From contig NZ_JAIKLE010000001.1 of assembly GCF_022267315.1 (NCBI RefSeq), forward strand, positions 248,001-312,000: a stretch of 64,000 nucleotides of DNA, in the 5' to 3' direction. Positions 53,246 to 60,559 of the stretch are shown one piece after another. The position numbers and the translations under genes are program-made. Numbering within the stretch: the stretch's first letter is position 1; every line of letters begins with the position of its first letter. Below the pieces are notes generated by a model that saw only the letters and a program-made list of their open reading frames with translations, made no database searches and was not told where the DNA came from. Source of the stretch: Maribellus maritimus (GTDB lineage Bacteria > Bacteroidota > Bacteroidia > Bacteroidales > Prolixibacteraceae).

Positions 53246-54097
53246 ATGCGAACAAAAAGTTTCAGAAGTGTAGTTAAAAACTACAAGGCCGTATTTTTTG
53301 ATGCATTTGGTGTGTTGAAGAATCACAAAGGATTAATCCCCGGTATAGAAAAAACGTTTGAATACCTCGAAAGAAAAGGGATACATTATTATGTATTAAC
53401 CAACGATTCGTCGAGAAGTCCTGAGGAGCTCGCGAAATGGTACCAAACAAGAGGAATTCATTACATCACTACCGATAAAATTCTTTCTTCAGGAATGCTG
53501 GCGATGGAATTCTTTAAAACAAAAGTTACCAATGGAAATTCAGTTGCCTATCTTGGAACAAGTGCTTCAGCGCATTACATTGAATCGGTTGGATTAAATA
53601 CAATACCCGTTGCCGATGTTGATTTAAACAATCTGGAGCATATTGAATCTTTTGCTTTTTTAGACGATGAAGGATTTAGCTGGAATGATGATTTGAACAA
53701 AACAATTAACTTACTTCGGAAAAAAAATATGACAGTTGTTGTTGCAAACACCGATATTAACTACCCGGTGAGCAGAAATGACATTTCGGTTGCCATTGGC
53801 GGACTTGCCGACTTGGTTGAAAATATCATCGGAAAAAGTTTTATCCGTTTTGGAAAACCCGATGCACAGATGTTTCTGCTGGCCTACGAACGTGCGTTAA
53901 AGGATATTCAGGTAAAAAGAAACGAAATTTTAATGGTTGGCGACACGTTGTTTACTGACATTATTGGCGGCAATAAATTTGGACTGGACACAGCACTGGT
54001 TCTTTCAGGAAATACACTTCCAGACATGGCCAAGATAAGAATTGGGAGTTCCGGAATTATCCCAACCTATGTTTGTGATTCGGCGGTTATTGAATAA
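53246..54097 (+). CDS. HAD-IIA (NagD/PGP-like) protein with altered motif I
   Basis: A 283-residue haloacid-dehalogenase-superfamily protein of class IIA. Motif I reads FFDAFGVL: the nucleophile Asp19 is present, but the usual second Asp (DxD) is Phe. Motif II (VLTNDSS), the lysine of motif III (FGKPD) and motif IV (MVGDTLFTDI) are present. The second Asp is the usual acid/base of phosphatases, so ordinary phosphatase activity may be weak or altered. It ends 11 bases inside the convergent aminotransferase gene. Third gene of the GS-like/kinase/HAD cluster. Confidence 0.83.
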   Translation: MRTKSFRSVVKNYKAVFFDAFGVLKNHKGLIPGIEKTFEYLERKGIHYYVLTNDSSRSPEELAKWYQTRGIHYITTDKILSSGMLAMEFFKTKVTNGNSVAYLGTSASAHYIESVGLNTIPVADVDLNNLEHIESFAFLDDEGFSWNDDLNKTINLLRKKNMTVVVANTDINYPVSRNDISVAIGGLADLVENIIGKSFIRFGKPDAQMFLLAYERALKDIQVKRNEILMVGDTLFTDIIGGNKFGLDTALVLSGNTLPDMAKIRIGSSGIIPTYVCDSAVIE

Positions 54098-55214
54098 TTC
54101 TTGAGTCAAGTACCTTTTTTAGCGCCCGAACCAAAATTTTGTCTTTTTGTCTTCCCTGAGAAGCAGCACGAATATGAAATTTATCTAAACCAACTTTATT
54201 GCTGCAGTCGCGAACATAAACACCGTATTCTTCGAGCAATTGTTTTTGAATTTCAGTCGCCGTTGGCCCATGACATATTTTTATTAATAGAAAATTACTC
54301 CCCGAAGGATACACTTTTAAGCCATCTATTGCTGAAAGTTTATCATACAAAACGCCCATGTCATCAATCACTTTCTTTCGGGCAACATGATATTCACGAT
54401 CTGTACTTTTTAATTGAGTCAGAAAATATTCAGCCAAGGTATTGATGTTCCAAACCGGCAGTGCATTTCTAATTTGTTTTAAAAAATCCTTGTTGGAAGT
54501 ACAGCAATATCCTAACCTTAATCCGGGAATACCACAGTGTTTACTCATACTGCGAACAATCACCAGATTTGGGAACTCCTCCACAAATGGAATCAAACTT
54601 GGAATTTCCTTTCCTGAAAAATCAATAAACGATTCGTCAACCAAAATGAGTTTCAGATGTCTCATTTTCTCAAGAAATTCAACCATTTCCTTCACTGAAA
54701 TAAACTGCCCGGTTGGGTTTCCGGGATTGATAATTAACGCAGAAGTTAATTTTCCCAGATTGATCCATTCCGCGTATTCGTTCAAATTGAGCTGATAATC
54801 ATTTTCGGCAGGTAGTTGAAACAGTTTTGCCTGATCCAAACTTCTTAATTTTTCAATATATTCTCCAAAAGTTGGAATTGGTATGGCAATACTTTCAATA
54901 ATATGCTTCTGAAGGAGTGTTATCAACTCAGTCGCACCGTTGCCAACAACCAGATATTCGGGATTTACATTAAGTACCGATGCCAAATCTTTCTGCGCCA
55001 GAATAGGATTACTCGACGGATACGATTTAATAACTACCGGTAACTTTTTCTTGAGCTTGCGCAACAGCGAAGTTGTAGGATAATACGGATTGGCAATAAA
55101 ACAAAAATCAGTTACCTGCTCCAACATTTCCTCTCCGACAATATCAACAAGCGAAGGCGAATGTGAAGTGTCATAAAATAAATGATGATTGATTTTTATT
55201 TTCTTTTTATACAT
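54087..55214 (-). CDS. HisC-like class I/II aminotransferase
   Basis: A 375-residue PLP enzyme of fold type I. Seen are VVGNGATELI, NPGNPTGQF, the aspartate of LILVDESFIDF and the PLP lysine in VRSMSKHCGIPGLRLGY, and a final substrate-binding arginine region (KFHIRAASQG). It is close to histidinol-phosphate aminotransferase and CobD-type decarboxylases. No histidine or cobalamin genes are nearby, so a role with the convergent GS-like/kinase/HAD genes is likelier than HisC itself. It overlaps the HAD gene by 11 bases at the 3' ends. Confidence 0.83.
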   Translation of the reverse strand: MYKKKIKINHHLFYDTSHSPSLVDIVGEEMLEQVTDFCFIANPYYPTTSLLRKLKKKLPVVIKSYPSSNPILAQKDLASVLNVNPEYLVVGNGATELITLLQKHIIESIAIPIPTFGEYIEKLRSLDQAKLFQLPAENDYQLNLNEYAEWINLGKLTSALIINPGNPTGQFISVKEMVEFLEKMRHLKLILVDESFIDFSGKEIPSLIPFVEEFPNLVIVRSMSKHCGIPGLRLGYCCTSNKDFLKQIRNALPVWNINTLAEYFLTQLKSTDREYHVARKKVIDDMGVLYDKLSAIDGLKVYPSGSNFLLIKICHGPTATEIQKQLLEEYGVYVRDCSNKVGLDKFHIRAASQGRQKDKILVRALKKVLDSRIIQ

Positions 55215-55242
55215 TTTGCCGGAAAAATTTACGGTTAAGACC

Positions 55243-55277
55243 TAAAAAAAAGCTGCCCGCCAATAGGCGAACAGCTT
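55243..55277 (-). terminator. Terminator of the GSII gene
   Basis: AAGCTG..CGCC pairs with GGCG..CAGCTT around AATA (two mismatched pairs in the middle). On the minus strand it is followed by seven T residues. It lies 29 bases past the GSII stop and before the aminotransferase gene. Confidence 0.85.
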
Positions 55278-55306
55278 CCGAATATATATAAAAATTCAGT
55301 TAAATT

Positions 55307-56317
55307 CTAGCTTGCACTTTTAACCGTTTTAATAATCCTTGCAGCGATTTTGTATGGATCGCCATTTGAAGCAGGACGACGGTCTTCCAAACGACCTTTC
55401 CAACCATCCTCAACAGTTCCAACGGGAATACGGATTGAAGCACCACGGTCAGAAACACCATAGCTGAACTGGTCGATTGACTGAGTTTCGTGTAAACCGG
55501 TCAAACGCTGATCGTTGAAAGCTCCGTAAACCTCGATGTGTTCCATGATATGCTTTCCAAATTCTTCACAAATCGATTCAAACACAGCTTTATCGCCACA
55601 TGTACGCATCAATCCATTTGAGAAGTTAGCGTGCATACCTGAACCATTCCAGTCAAGTTCTTTACCCAGTGGTTTTGGATGCCATTCAACATCAACACCA
55701 TATTTTTCAGCTGTACGTTCCAAAAGGAAACGCCCCATCCAGATTTGGTCACCTGCACTATGCGCACCTTTTGCAAAAATCTGGAACTCCCACTGACCTG
55801 CAGCTACCTCGGCATTGATACCTTCAACATTTAAACCAGCTTCCAAACATAAATCCAGGTGTTCTTCCACAATTTGACGACCAAATGCTTTTGAACCTCC
55901 AACACCACAATAATATGGTCCTTGTGGTCCGGGGAAACCTCCAGCCGGAAATCCTAACGGAAGACGGGTTTGTGGATCATACAAGAAATATTCCTGTTCA
56001 AAACCGAACCAGAAATCTTCATCTTCTTCTTCAATATGAGCACGTCCATTGGTTTCATGTGGCGTTCCGTCTGGATTCAGTACCTCAGTCATTACCAGAT
56101 ATGCGTTTTTACGATCCGGATCTGGACAAATAAAAACCGGCTTTAACAAAAGATCAGAAGCCCCACCAGTTGCCTGATTGGTTGAAGAACCATCGAATGA
56201 CCAAACCGGACAATCCTCCAGTTTACCACTAAAATTTTCTTCAATTCTGGTTTTTGCTCTTAGCTGTTGAGTTGGTACAGAACCATCAAGCCAAATGTAT
56301 TCCAATTTTGATTTCAT
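55307..56317 (-). CDS. Glutamine synthetase type II (eukaryote-like)
   Basis: A 336-residue GSII. Motifs are LEYIWLDGS at the start, CPVWSFDGSST, FWFGFEQEYFLYD, GPYYCGVGG, EVAAGQWEFQI, KPLGKELDWNGSGMHANFS and RGASIRIPVGT, all typical of the decameric plant and animal enzyme. GSII occurs in some Bacteroidota and other bacteria, and its similarity to eukaryotic enzymes is a family property. It makes glutamine from glutamate and ammonia. It is the third GS-family gene in 8 kb and has its own promoter and terminator, so it is separately regulated from GSIII. Confidence 0.95.
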   Translation of the reverse strand: MKSKLEYIWLDGSVPTQQLRAKTRIEENFSGKLEDCPVWSFDGSSTNQATGGASDLLLKPVFICPDPDRKNAYLVMTEVLNPDGTPHETNGRAHIEEEDEDFWFGFEQEYFLYDPQTRLPLGFPAGGFPGPQGPYYCGVGGSKAFGRQIVEEHLDLCLEAGLNVEGINAEVAAGQWEFQIFAKGAHSAGDQIWMGRFLLERTAEKYGVDVEWHPKPLGKELDWNGSGMHANFSNGLMRTCGDKAVFESICEEFGKHIMEHIEVYGAFNDQRLTGLHETQSIDQFSYGVSDRGASIRIPVGTVEDGWKGRLEDRRPASNGDPYKIAARIIKTVKSAS

Positions 56318-56365
56318 GATGTAATAATTTATTTATTAATTAAGATATTTTCTAAAAATCCAATA

Positions 56366-56394
56366 CAAAAATATTTTAAAATGAAATTACCAAT
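56366..56394 (-). promoter_or_regulatory. Putative GSII promoter
   Basis: On the minus strand TATTTTTG (56366-56373) matches TAnnTTTG, with a TTG at 56391-56393 as a likely -33 element (17 bases between). The -7 element ends 48 bases before the start codon. Confidence 0.5.
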
Positions 56395-56735
56395 ACCGTT
56401 TTTGTAGCAATTTGTAAAAAATTAATACTAATTTCACATTAAAACTAGACTTTTGTCAACTCCCCCCAAGTCCAAGCTACCTAAAAGTAAAATTATATAC
56501 AATTTTCTGAAAAAAAATTACTTTTTAGCAAGTAAATTTCACAAAATATATATTTTTTTCAACATACCCCCCCCGAAAAAAACTGTCGCCAGAGATAATC
56601 TTCAACCAAAGAAAACAGAGCAAATAAAACTCAACCAACAATTTTTCTAACCTATAAATTTTCGATTGTATTTCACTTTAGCCATTTCAACCAGGACGGA
56701 AACTTTATTTCTATCTGCACGTTAATAAAAAACTG
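56395..56735. other. AT-rich intergenic stretch with C-runs, no gene seen
   Basis: Between GSII and the tldD leader this AT-rich stretch holds no convincing gene. Two conspicuous C-runs stand out: six C at 56462-56467 after CAACT, and eight C at 56567-56574 after CAACATA. Both lie upstream of the GSII promoter and recall the CACACCCC boxes upstream of GSIII. Confidence 0.4.
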
Positions 56736-56874
56736 TAATTTTGCCGGGGCGTTCATACCAAATGATTTTGAATGACAAATAAAATTGAAATCAACAAAAT
56801 ATGGATGTCAACTGATGAAATTTAAAACCAGTAGAGTTGCGGCAACAGGCGGTTTATTCCTGTCGCCGTTTTTT
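56736..56874 (+). ncRNA. Candidate small RNA or leader with mini-ORF ahead of tldD
   Basis: TAATTTTG (56736-56743) is a good -7 promoter element. A 17-codon open frame (56772-56825, containing KIWMST) and an intrinsic terminator (56840-56874) follow before tldD. A transcript of about 125 bases would result from termination. It may be an independent small RNA or an attenuated leader of the tldD transcript. The sequence does not decide between them. Confidence 0.4.
56840..56874 (+). terminator. Intrinsic terminator upstream of tldD
   Basis: CGGCAACAGG pairs with CCTGTCGCCG (one A-C mismatch) around CGGTTTATT, followed by TTTTTT. It lies 35 bases before the tldD start and has no coding gene before it on the plus strand. 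Confidence 0.75.
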
Positions 56875-56908
56875 ACAATCTTAGCAAACAATTAAAAATT
56901 CTTCTCAC

Positions 56909-58324
56909 GTGAGAAATTATTTGGATCATTTTGAAGTTTCAACAGAAACATTACAAAAAGTTATTGCTGCTGCAATGAGCAAAGGAGGCGATTATGCCGA
57001 TTTATATTTTGAACACAAAACTTCGGGAAACCTCGGACTGGAAGACGGAAAGGTAAACCGGGCATTCTCAAATGTTGATTTTGGAGTCGGCATCCGTGTT
57101 TTGAAAGGAGACCAAACAGGCTTTGCTTATACCGAAACATTGTCGTTAAACGAAATGTTAAATGCAGCGAAACTGGCAGCCAGCATTGCAAATGAAAACA
57201 GCACTTTTAGACCCAATAAAACAGAGGAAAAAATTCCTTCTGATTTTTACTCCATTTCAAAAAAATGGGACGACATATCCGTTAAAGACAAGGTTCCTTT
57301 TGTTCAAAAAATAAACGACAAAGTTTTTGAACTGGACGAAAAAGTGATAAAAGTGAATGCTTTTTTAAATGATGAAACCAGCTATATCCTTTTTTACAGT
57401 TCGGAAGGAAGACTTACTTACGATTATAGGCCGATGGTTAATTTTGGAGTTGTTTGTACCATGCAAAAAGGCGACAAAATTGAAAACTTCTATTCTGCCC
57501 GTTCTTTTAGGAAAGGATTTGAATGGCTTAACGATGATTTGGTTGCCGAACTGGCACGCGAAGTTGTTGACGGAACCAATCTTTTATTTGAAGCAGGGAA
57601 GCCCAAAGCAGGTGAGATGCCCGTGGTAATGGGAGCCGGTGGCTCAGGAATATTACTTCACGAGGCCATCGGGCATACTTTCGAAGCTGATTTTAACCGT
57701 AAAGGCACTTCCATTTTTAGTGACAAAATGGGCAAAAAAGTGGCTGAAAATTTTATTAATATTATCGACGACGGAACCTTGCCAAACAATCGCGGTTCCA
57801 TAAACATTGATGACGAAGGGAATGACGCGCAGAAAACATATCTCGTAAAAGACGGCGTATTAAACAGCTACATTCACGACAGAATCAGCGCTAATCATTA
57901 TCATGTTACTCCAACCGGAAACGGAAGAAGGGAATCATTCAGGAATGTTCCTCTTCCACGGATGAGAGCAACATACATGGAAGCAGGACCTCACTCAAAA
58001 GATGATATTATTTCAAGTGTTGACTATGGTGTTTATGTTGACAACTTTAGCAATGGAGAAGTTAAAATCGGAGCCGGTGATTTTACTTTTTTTGTTAAAT
58101 CAGGATTTTTAATCGAAAAAGGCAAGTTAACACAGCCCATTAAAGATATTAATATTATAGGTAACGGCCCCGAGGCACTTGCCGATATATCGATGGCAGC
58201 CAACGATTATGCAATTGACAACGGAACATGGACATGTGGGAAAAGTGGCCAGTCAGTTCCGGTTACCTGTGGCCTTCCAACAGTTTTGGTAAAAAGTCTT
58301 ACCGTTGGCGGAACCAATGCCTAA
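56909..58324 (+). CDS. tldD: TldD-type metalloprotease
   Basis: A 471-residue protease subunit. The zinc motif is HEAIGHTFEAD (HExxxH, near residue 252), following the Gly-rich VMGAGGSGILLHEA, and SKDDIISSVDYGVYV and GEVKIGAGDFTF lie in the C-terminal half, as in TldD. TldD and TldE form a heterodimer that digests unfolded peptides, for example in modified-peptide maturation. The start is a GTG at 56909, the only reasonable start, since a stop lies 27 bases upstream and the next ATG is too late. TldE/PmbA follows directly. Confidence 0.92.
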   Translation: MRNYLDHFEVSTETLQKVIAAAMSKGGDYADLYFEHKTSGNLGLEDGKVNRAFSNVDFGVGIRVLKGDQTGFAYTETLSLNEMLNAAKLAASIANENSTFRPNKTEEKIPSDFYSISKKWDDISVKDKVPFVQKINDKVFELDEKVIKVNAFLNDETSYILFYSSEGRLTYDYRPMVNFGVVCTMQKGDKIENFYSARSFRKGFEWLNDDLVAELAREVVDGTNLLFEAGKPKAGEMPVVMGAGGSGILLHEAIGHTFEADFNRKGTSIFSDKMGKKVAENFINIIDDGTLPNNRGSINIDDEGNDAQKTYLVKDGVLNSYIHDRISANHYHVTPTGNGRRESFRNVPLPRMRATYMEAGPHSKDDIISSVDYGVYVDNFSNGEVKIGAGDFTFFVKSGFLIEKGKLTQPIKDINIIGNGPEALADISMAANDYAIDNGTWTCGKSGQSVPVTCGLPTVLVKSLTVGGTNA

Positions 58325-58358
58325 ATCAATTGAACAAAAATCCAAAATTTTGAACATC

Positions 58359-59675
58359 ATGACAAAGGAAGAAAAATATATTCTGGCGGAATGGGCCATG
58401 AACCATGCTCTTAAAGCCGGAGCCCAGCAAGTTAGTGTAAATATATCGAACAGCAAAAACAGCAGTATTGAAGTACGCGAAGAAAAAATCGACAAGCTGG
58501 AACAGGCAACACAAAATAATCTTACCATTCGCTTGTTTGTTGATAAAAAATATTCGGCACATTCTACGAACCGATTAAAAAAGGATGAATTAGCAGGTTT
58601 TATAGAGGAAGCCATTGCAGGAACAAAATATCTGGCTGAAGATGAACTCCGCACCTTACCCGAGCCTGAACTGTATTATAAAGGTGATGGGAAAGATCTA
58701 CAAATTCTTGATACAGCATTTAATTCTGTTTCTCCCGAAAAAAAGATAGAAATGGCATTTGCAGCTGAAAAAGAAGTTTTAGGAACAGATGAAAGAATAA
58801 TTTCAGTTTCCACTTCATATTACGACGGACTAAATGAAAGGGTGATGCTGGCAAGCAATGGTTTTAAAGGAGATACATCCAGTTCGTATTATGGAATTGA
58901 CGCCTCCGTTTCAGTAAAAAGTGGAGATGCCCGACCTTCGGCTGACTGGAGTGAAAGCGCTATATTTTTTGACAAACTCTCCAAAAATAATATCGGGAAA
59001 ATTGCACTTGATAAAGCATTGAAAAAAATAGGGCAGAAAAAAATCGCATCAGGAAAAATGTCGATGATTGTGGAAAATCGTCAAATGGGAAGAATTTTTG
59101 GCCCCTTAGTTTCAGCGCTTAGAGGTTCTGCAATTCAACAAAAAAACTCATTTCTGATTGACAAACTGGGGAAAAGGGTGATTTCAGAAAAACTCTCTGT
59201 AACCGACAATCCATTTGTTATTGGAGGTCGTGGCTCCCGGCACTTTGATGGAGAGGGCCTGGCAACGACAAAGAGGACCATTTTTGACAAAGGTATTTTA
59301 AAAACCTATTACATAGACACTTATTACGCAAAAAAGTTGAACACTGAACCAACAAGCGGGAGCATTACAAACCTGGTTTTTGAAACAGGAAATAAAGATT
59401 TGCAAGGCTTGATACATGCCGTAAAAAAGGGAGTTCTGGTTACCGGATTCAACGGCGGAAACAGCAATGGGACAACGGGAGACTTCTCTTTTGGAATTGA
59501 AGGTTTTTTAATTAAGAACGGGGAGATTATTCAACCTGTTTCGGAAATGAATATTACCGGAAATATGCTTGAGTTATGGTCAAATATTGGTGAAATTGGA
59601 AATGATATAAATACCAATTCGTCGTGGCTCATTCCCTCAGTATTATTTGAAAGCGTTGATTTTAGCGGTACGTAA
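58359..59675 (+). CDS. PmbA/TldE-type protease partner
   Basis: A 438-residue TldD/PmbA-family protein without the HExxxH zinc site, as expected for the TldE partner. It has VRSGDARPSADW-like VKSGDARPSADW, the glycine-rich GGRGSRHFDGEGLATTKRTIFDKGIL and GNSNGTTGDFSFGIEGFLI. Start ATG 58359 (MTKEEKYILAEWAMNHALK) follows the tldD stop by 34 bases. ATG 58317, overlapping tldD, is an alternative. It should pair with the upstream TldD to form the proteolytic complex. Confidence 0.9.
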   Translation: MTKEEKYILAEWAMNHALKAGAQQVSVNISNSKNSSIEVREEKIDKLEQATQNNLTIRLFVDKKYSAHSTNRLKKDELAGFIEEAIAGTKYLAEDELRTLPEPELYYKGDGKDLQILDTAFNSVSPEKKIEMAFAAEKEVLGTDERIISVSTSYYDGLNERVMLASNGFKGDTSSSYYGIDASVSVKSGDARPSADWSESAIFFDKLSKNNIGKIALDKALKKIGQKKIASGKMSMIVENRQMGRIFGPLVSALRGSAIQQKNSFLIDKLGKRVISEKLSVTDNPFVIGGRGSRHFDGEGLATTKRTIFDKGILKTYYIDTYYAKKLNTEPTSGSITNLVFETGNKDLQGLIHAVKKGVLVTGFNGGNSNGTTGDFSFGIEGFLIKNGEIIQPVSEMNITGNMLELWSNIGEIGNDINTNSSWLIPSVLFESVDFSGT

Positions 59676-59698
59676 AAACACGTCAGACCAGTTAACAT

Positions 59699-59733
59699 AA
59701 AAAAAACAGCACCTGAATTTGTGCCATTTTTTT
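59699..59733. terminator. Likely terminator after the TldD/PmbA genes
   Basis: GCAC (59709-59712) pairs with GTGC (59721-59724), with flanking A and T runs that extend the stem (CA/CA mismatch), ending in TTTTTTT. Weak GC stem, but well placed 24 bases past the stop. Confidence 0.55.
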
Positions 59734-60079
59734 ATATTTAAGTAGTATTTTTAGTCTTTTACCTGTTGTCAACAATCAGCTTTTAACTGTTCTTTCTCCG
59801 ACAAATTCTCACTAAAAAGCCTTGCCTTATCAAACACAAATCAATTATATTTTGGAATAATAATATTTGCAGTTTTAAAAACATTAGGAGTAAAGCACAA
59901 CATTTATAAAAAGCATGGTTCCACCAAAAATAAAGGCGAACAAAAATCAGAGACATTTACCTGATTTTTTGGCTCCTTGCTGAAAAACTTGAAATTTAAA
60001 AAACTTCTATTGTTTTCGGCGTTAAGTTTGTTAAGTGTTTTTTTCTTCAGTGAGCTACGGGTTGTTCGATCTAAAAACA
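59734..60079. other. Intergenic stretch with a second terminator-like hairpin
   Basis: No supported gene is seen. AAAATCAG pairs with CTGATTTT and runs into T residues (59942-59970). A 22-codon open frame (starting at the ATG near 59915, MVPPKIKANKNQ) runs through it, too short to call. The stretch could hold a small transcript or be decayed sequence. Confidence 0.35.
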
Positions 60080-60109
60080 TTTGTAAATCAAAATCTTTTG
60101 CTATTTTTG
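60080..60109 (+). promoter_or_regulatory. rpsO promoter
   Basis: TTTG (60080-60083) and TATTTTTG (60102-60109) are separated by 18 bases and match the Bacteroidota -33 and -7 elements. They lie 81 bases before the rpsO ATG, so a leader of about 75 bases is expected. Confidence 0.7.
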
Positions 60110-60121
60110 CACCCGATTAAT

Positions 60122-60160
60122 TTTAAGCCGTTGTTATCTAACGCGATGCTGCGGCTTAAA
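60122..60160 (+). promoter_or_regulatory. Structured rpsO leader, possible S15 autoregulatory site
   Basis: TTTAAGCCG (60122-60130) and CGGCTTAAA (60152-60160) form a perfect 9-bp stem with a 21-base loop in the leader, 30 bases before the ATG. S15 represses its own mRNA through leader structures in several phyla. That this one works the same way is inference. Confidence 0.5.
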
Positions 60161-60190
60161 CATTGTATAATTAAAATTGTTCTTTTAAAA

Positions 60191-60460
60191 ATGTATTTAA
60201 CATCAGAGAAAAAAACAGAGCTTTTTACCAAATATGGTAAAAATGAAAAAGACACTGGCAGCACAGAAGGCCAGATTGCATTGTTCACTTTCAGGATTAA
60301 CCACCTGACAGAACATTTGAAACAAAACAAAAAGGATCACAGCACACGACGTGCTTTGATTAAACTGGTAGGGAAACGACGCAGCTTGCTCGACTACCTG
60401 AAAAGCAAAGATATTGAACGTTATCGTTCGCTGATTAAAGAATTGAACTTACGTAAGTAA
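60191..60460 (+). CDS. rpsO: 30S ribosomal protein S15
   Basis: An 89-residue S15, starting [12 protein letters not shown] and containing the family signature around [24 protein letters not shown], then [22 protein letters not shown] and the end [14 protein letters not shown]15 binds 16S rRNA early in assembly of the small-subunit platform. Upstream in-frame codons (from 60035) overlap the promoter and are not part of the gene. It is followed by a terminator and then pnp, the usual conserved order. Confidence 0.97.
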   Translation: MYLTSEKKTELFTKYGKNEKDTGSTEGQIALFTFRINHLTEHLKQNKKDHSTRRALIKLVGKRRSLLDYLKSKDIERYRSLIKELNLRK

Positions 60461-60467
60461 AATAATC

Positions 60468-60500
60468 GAAAGGCAATGCAGTGTATTGCCTTTCTTTTTT
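60468..60500 (+). terminator. Terminator between rpsO and pnp
   Basis: GAAAGGCAAT pairs with ATTGCCTTTC around a 7-base loop, followed by TTTTTT. It lies eight bases past the rpsO stop, so pnp needs its own promoter or read-through. Confidence 0.88.
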
Positions 60501-60559
60501 GTAAATTGCAAAACCTCACCACCCATTGTATTATTTAATATTTATTGATGTAAAAAATT

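Noticed and set aside
56453-56650. 65-aa plus-strand frame in the GSII-tldD gap
   Set aside because: Low-complexity, Lys/Phe/Asn-rich translation of AT-rich DNA with C-runs, and no homology pattern.
60035-60190. Long N-terminal extension of S15
   Set aside because: It covers the promoter and the structured leader. S15 is 89 residues in all bacteria.
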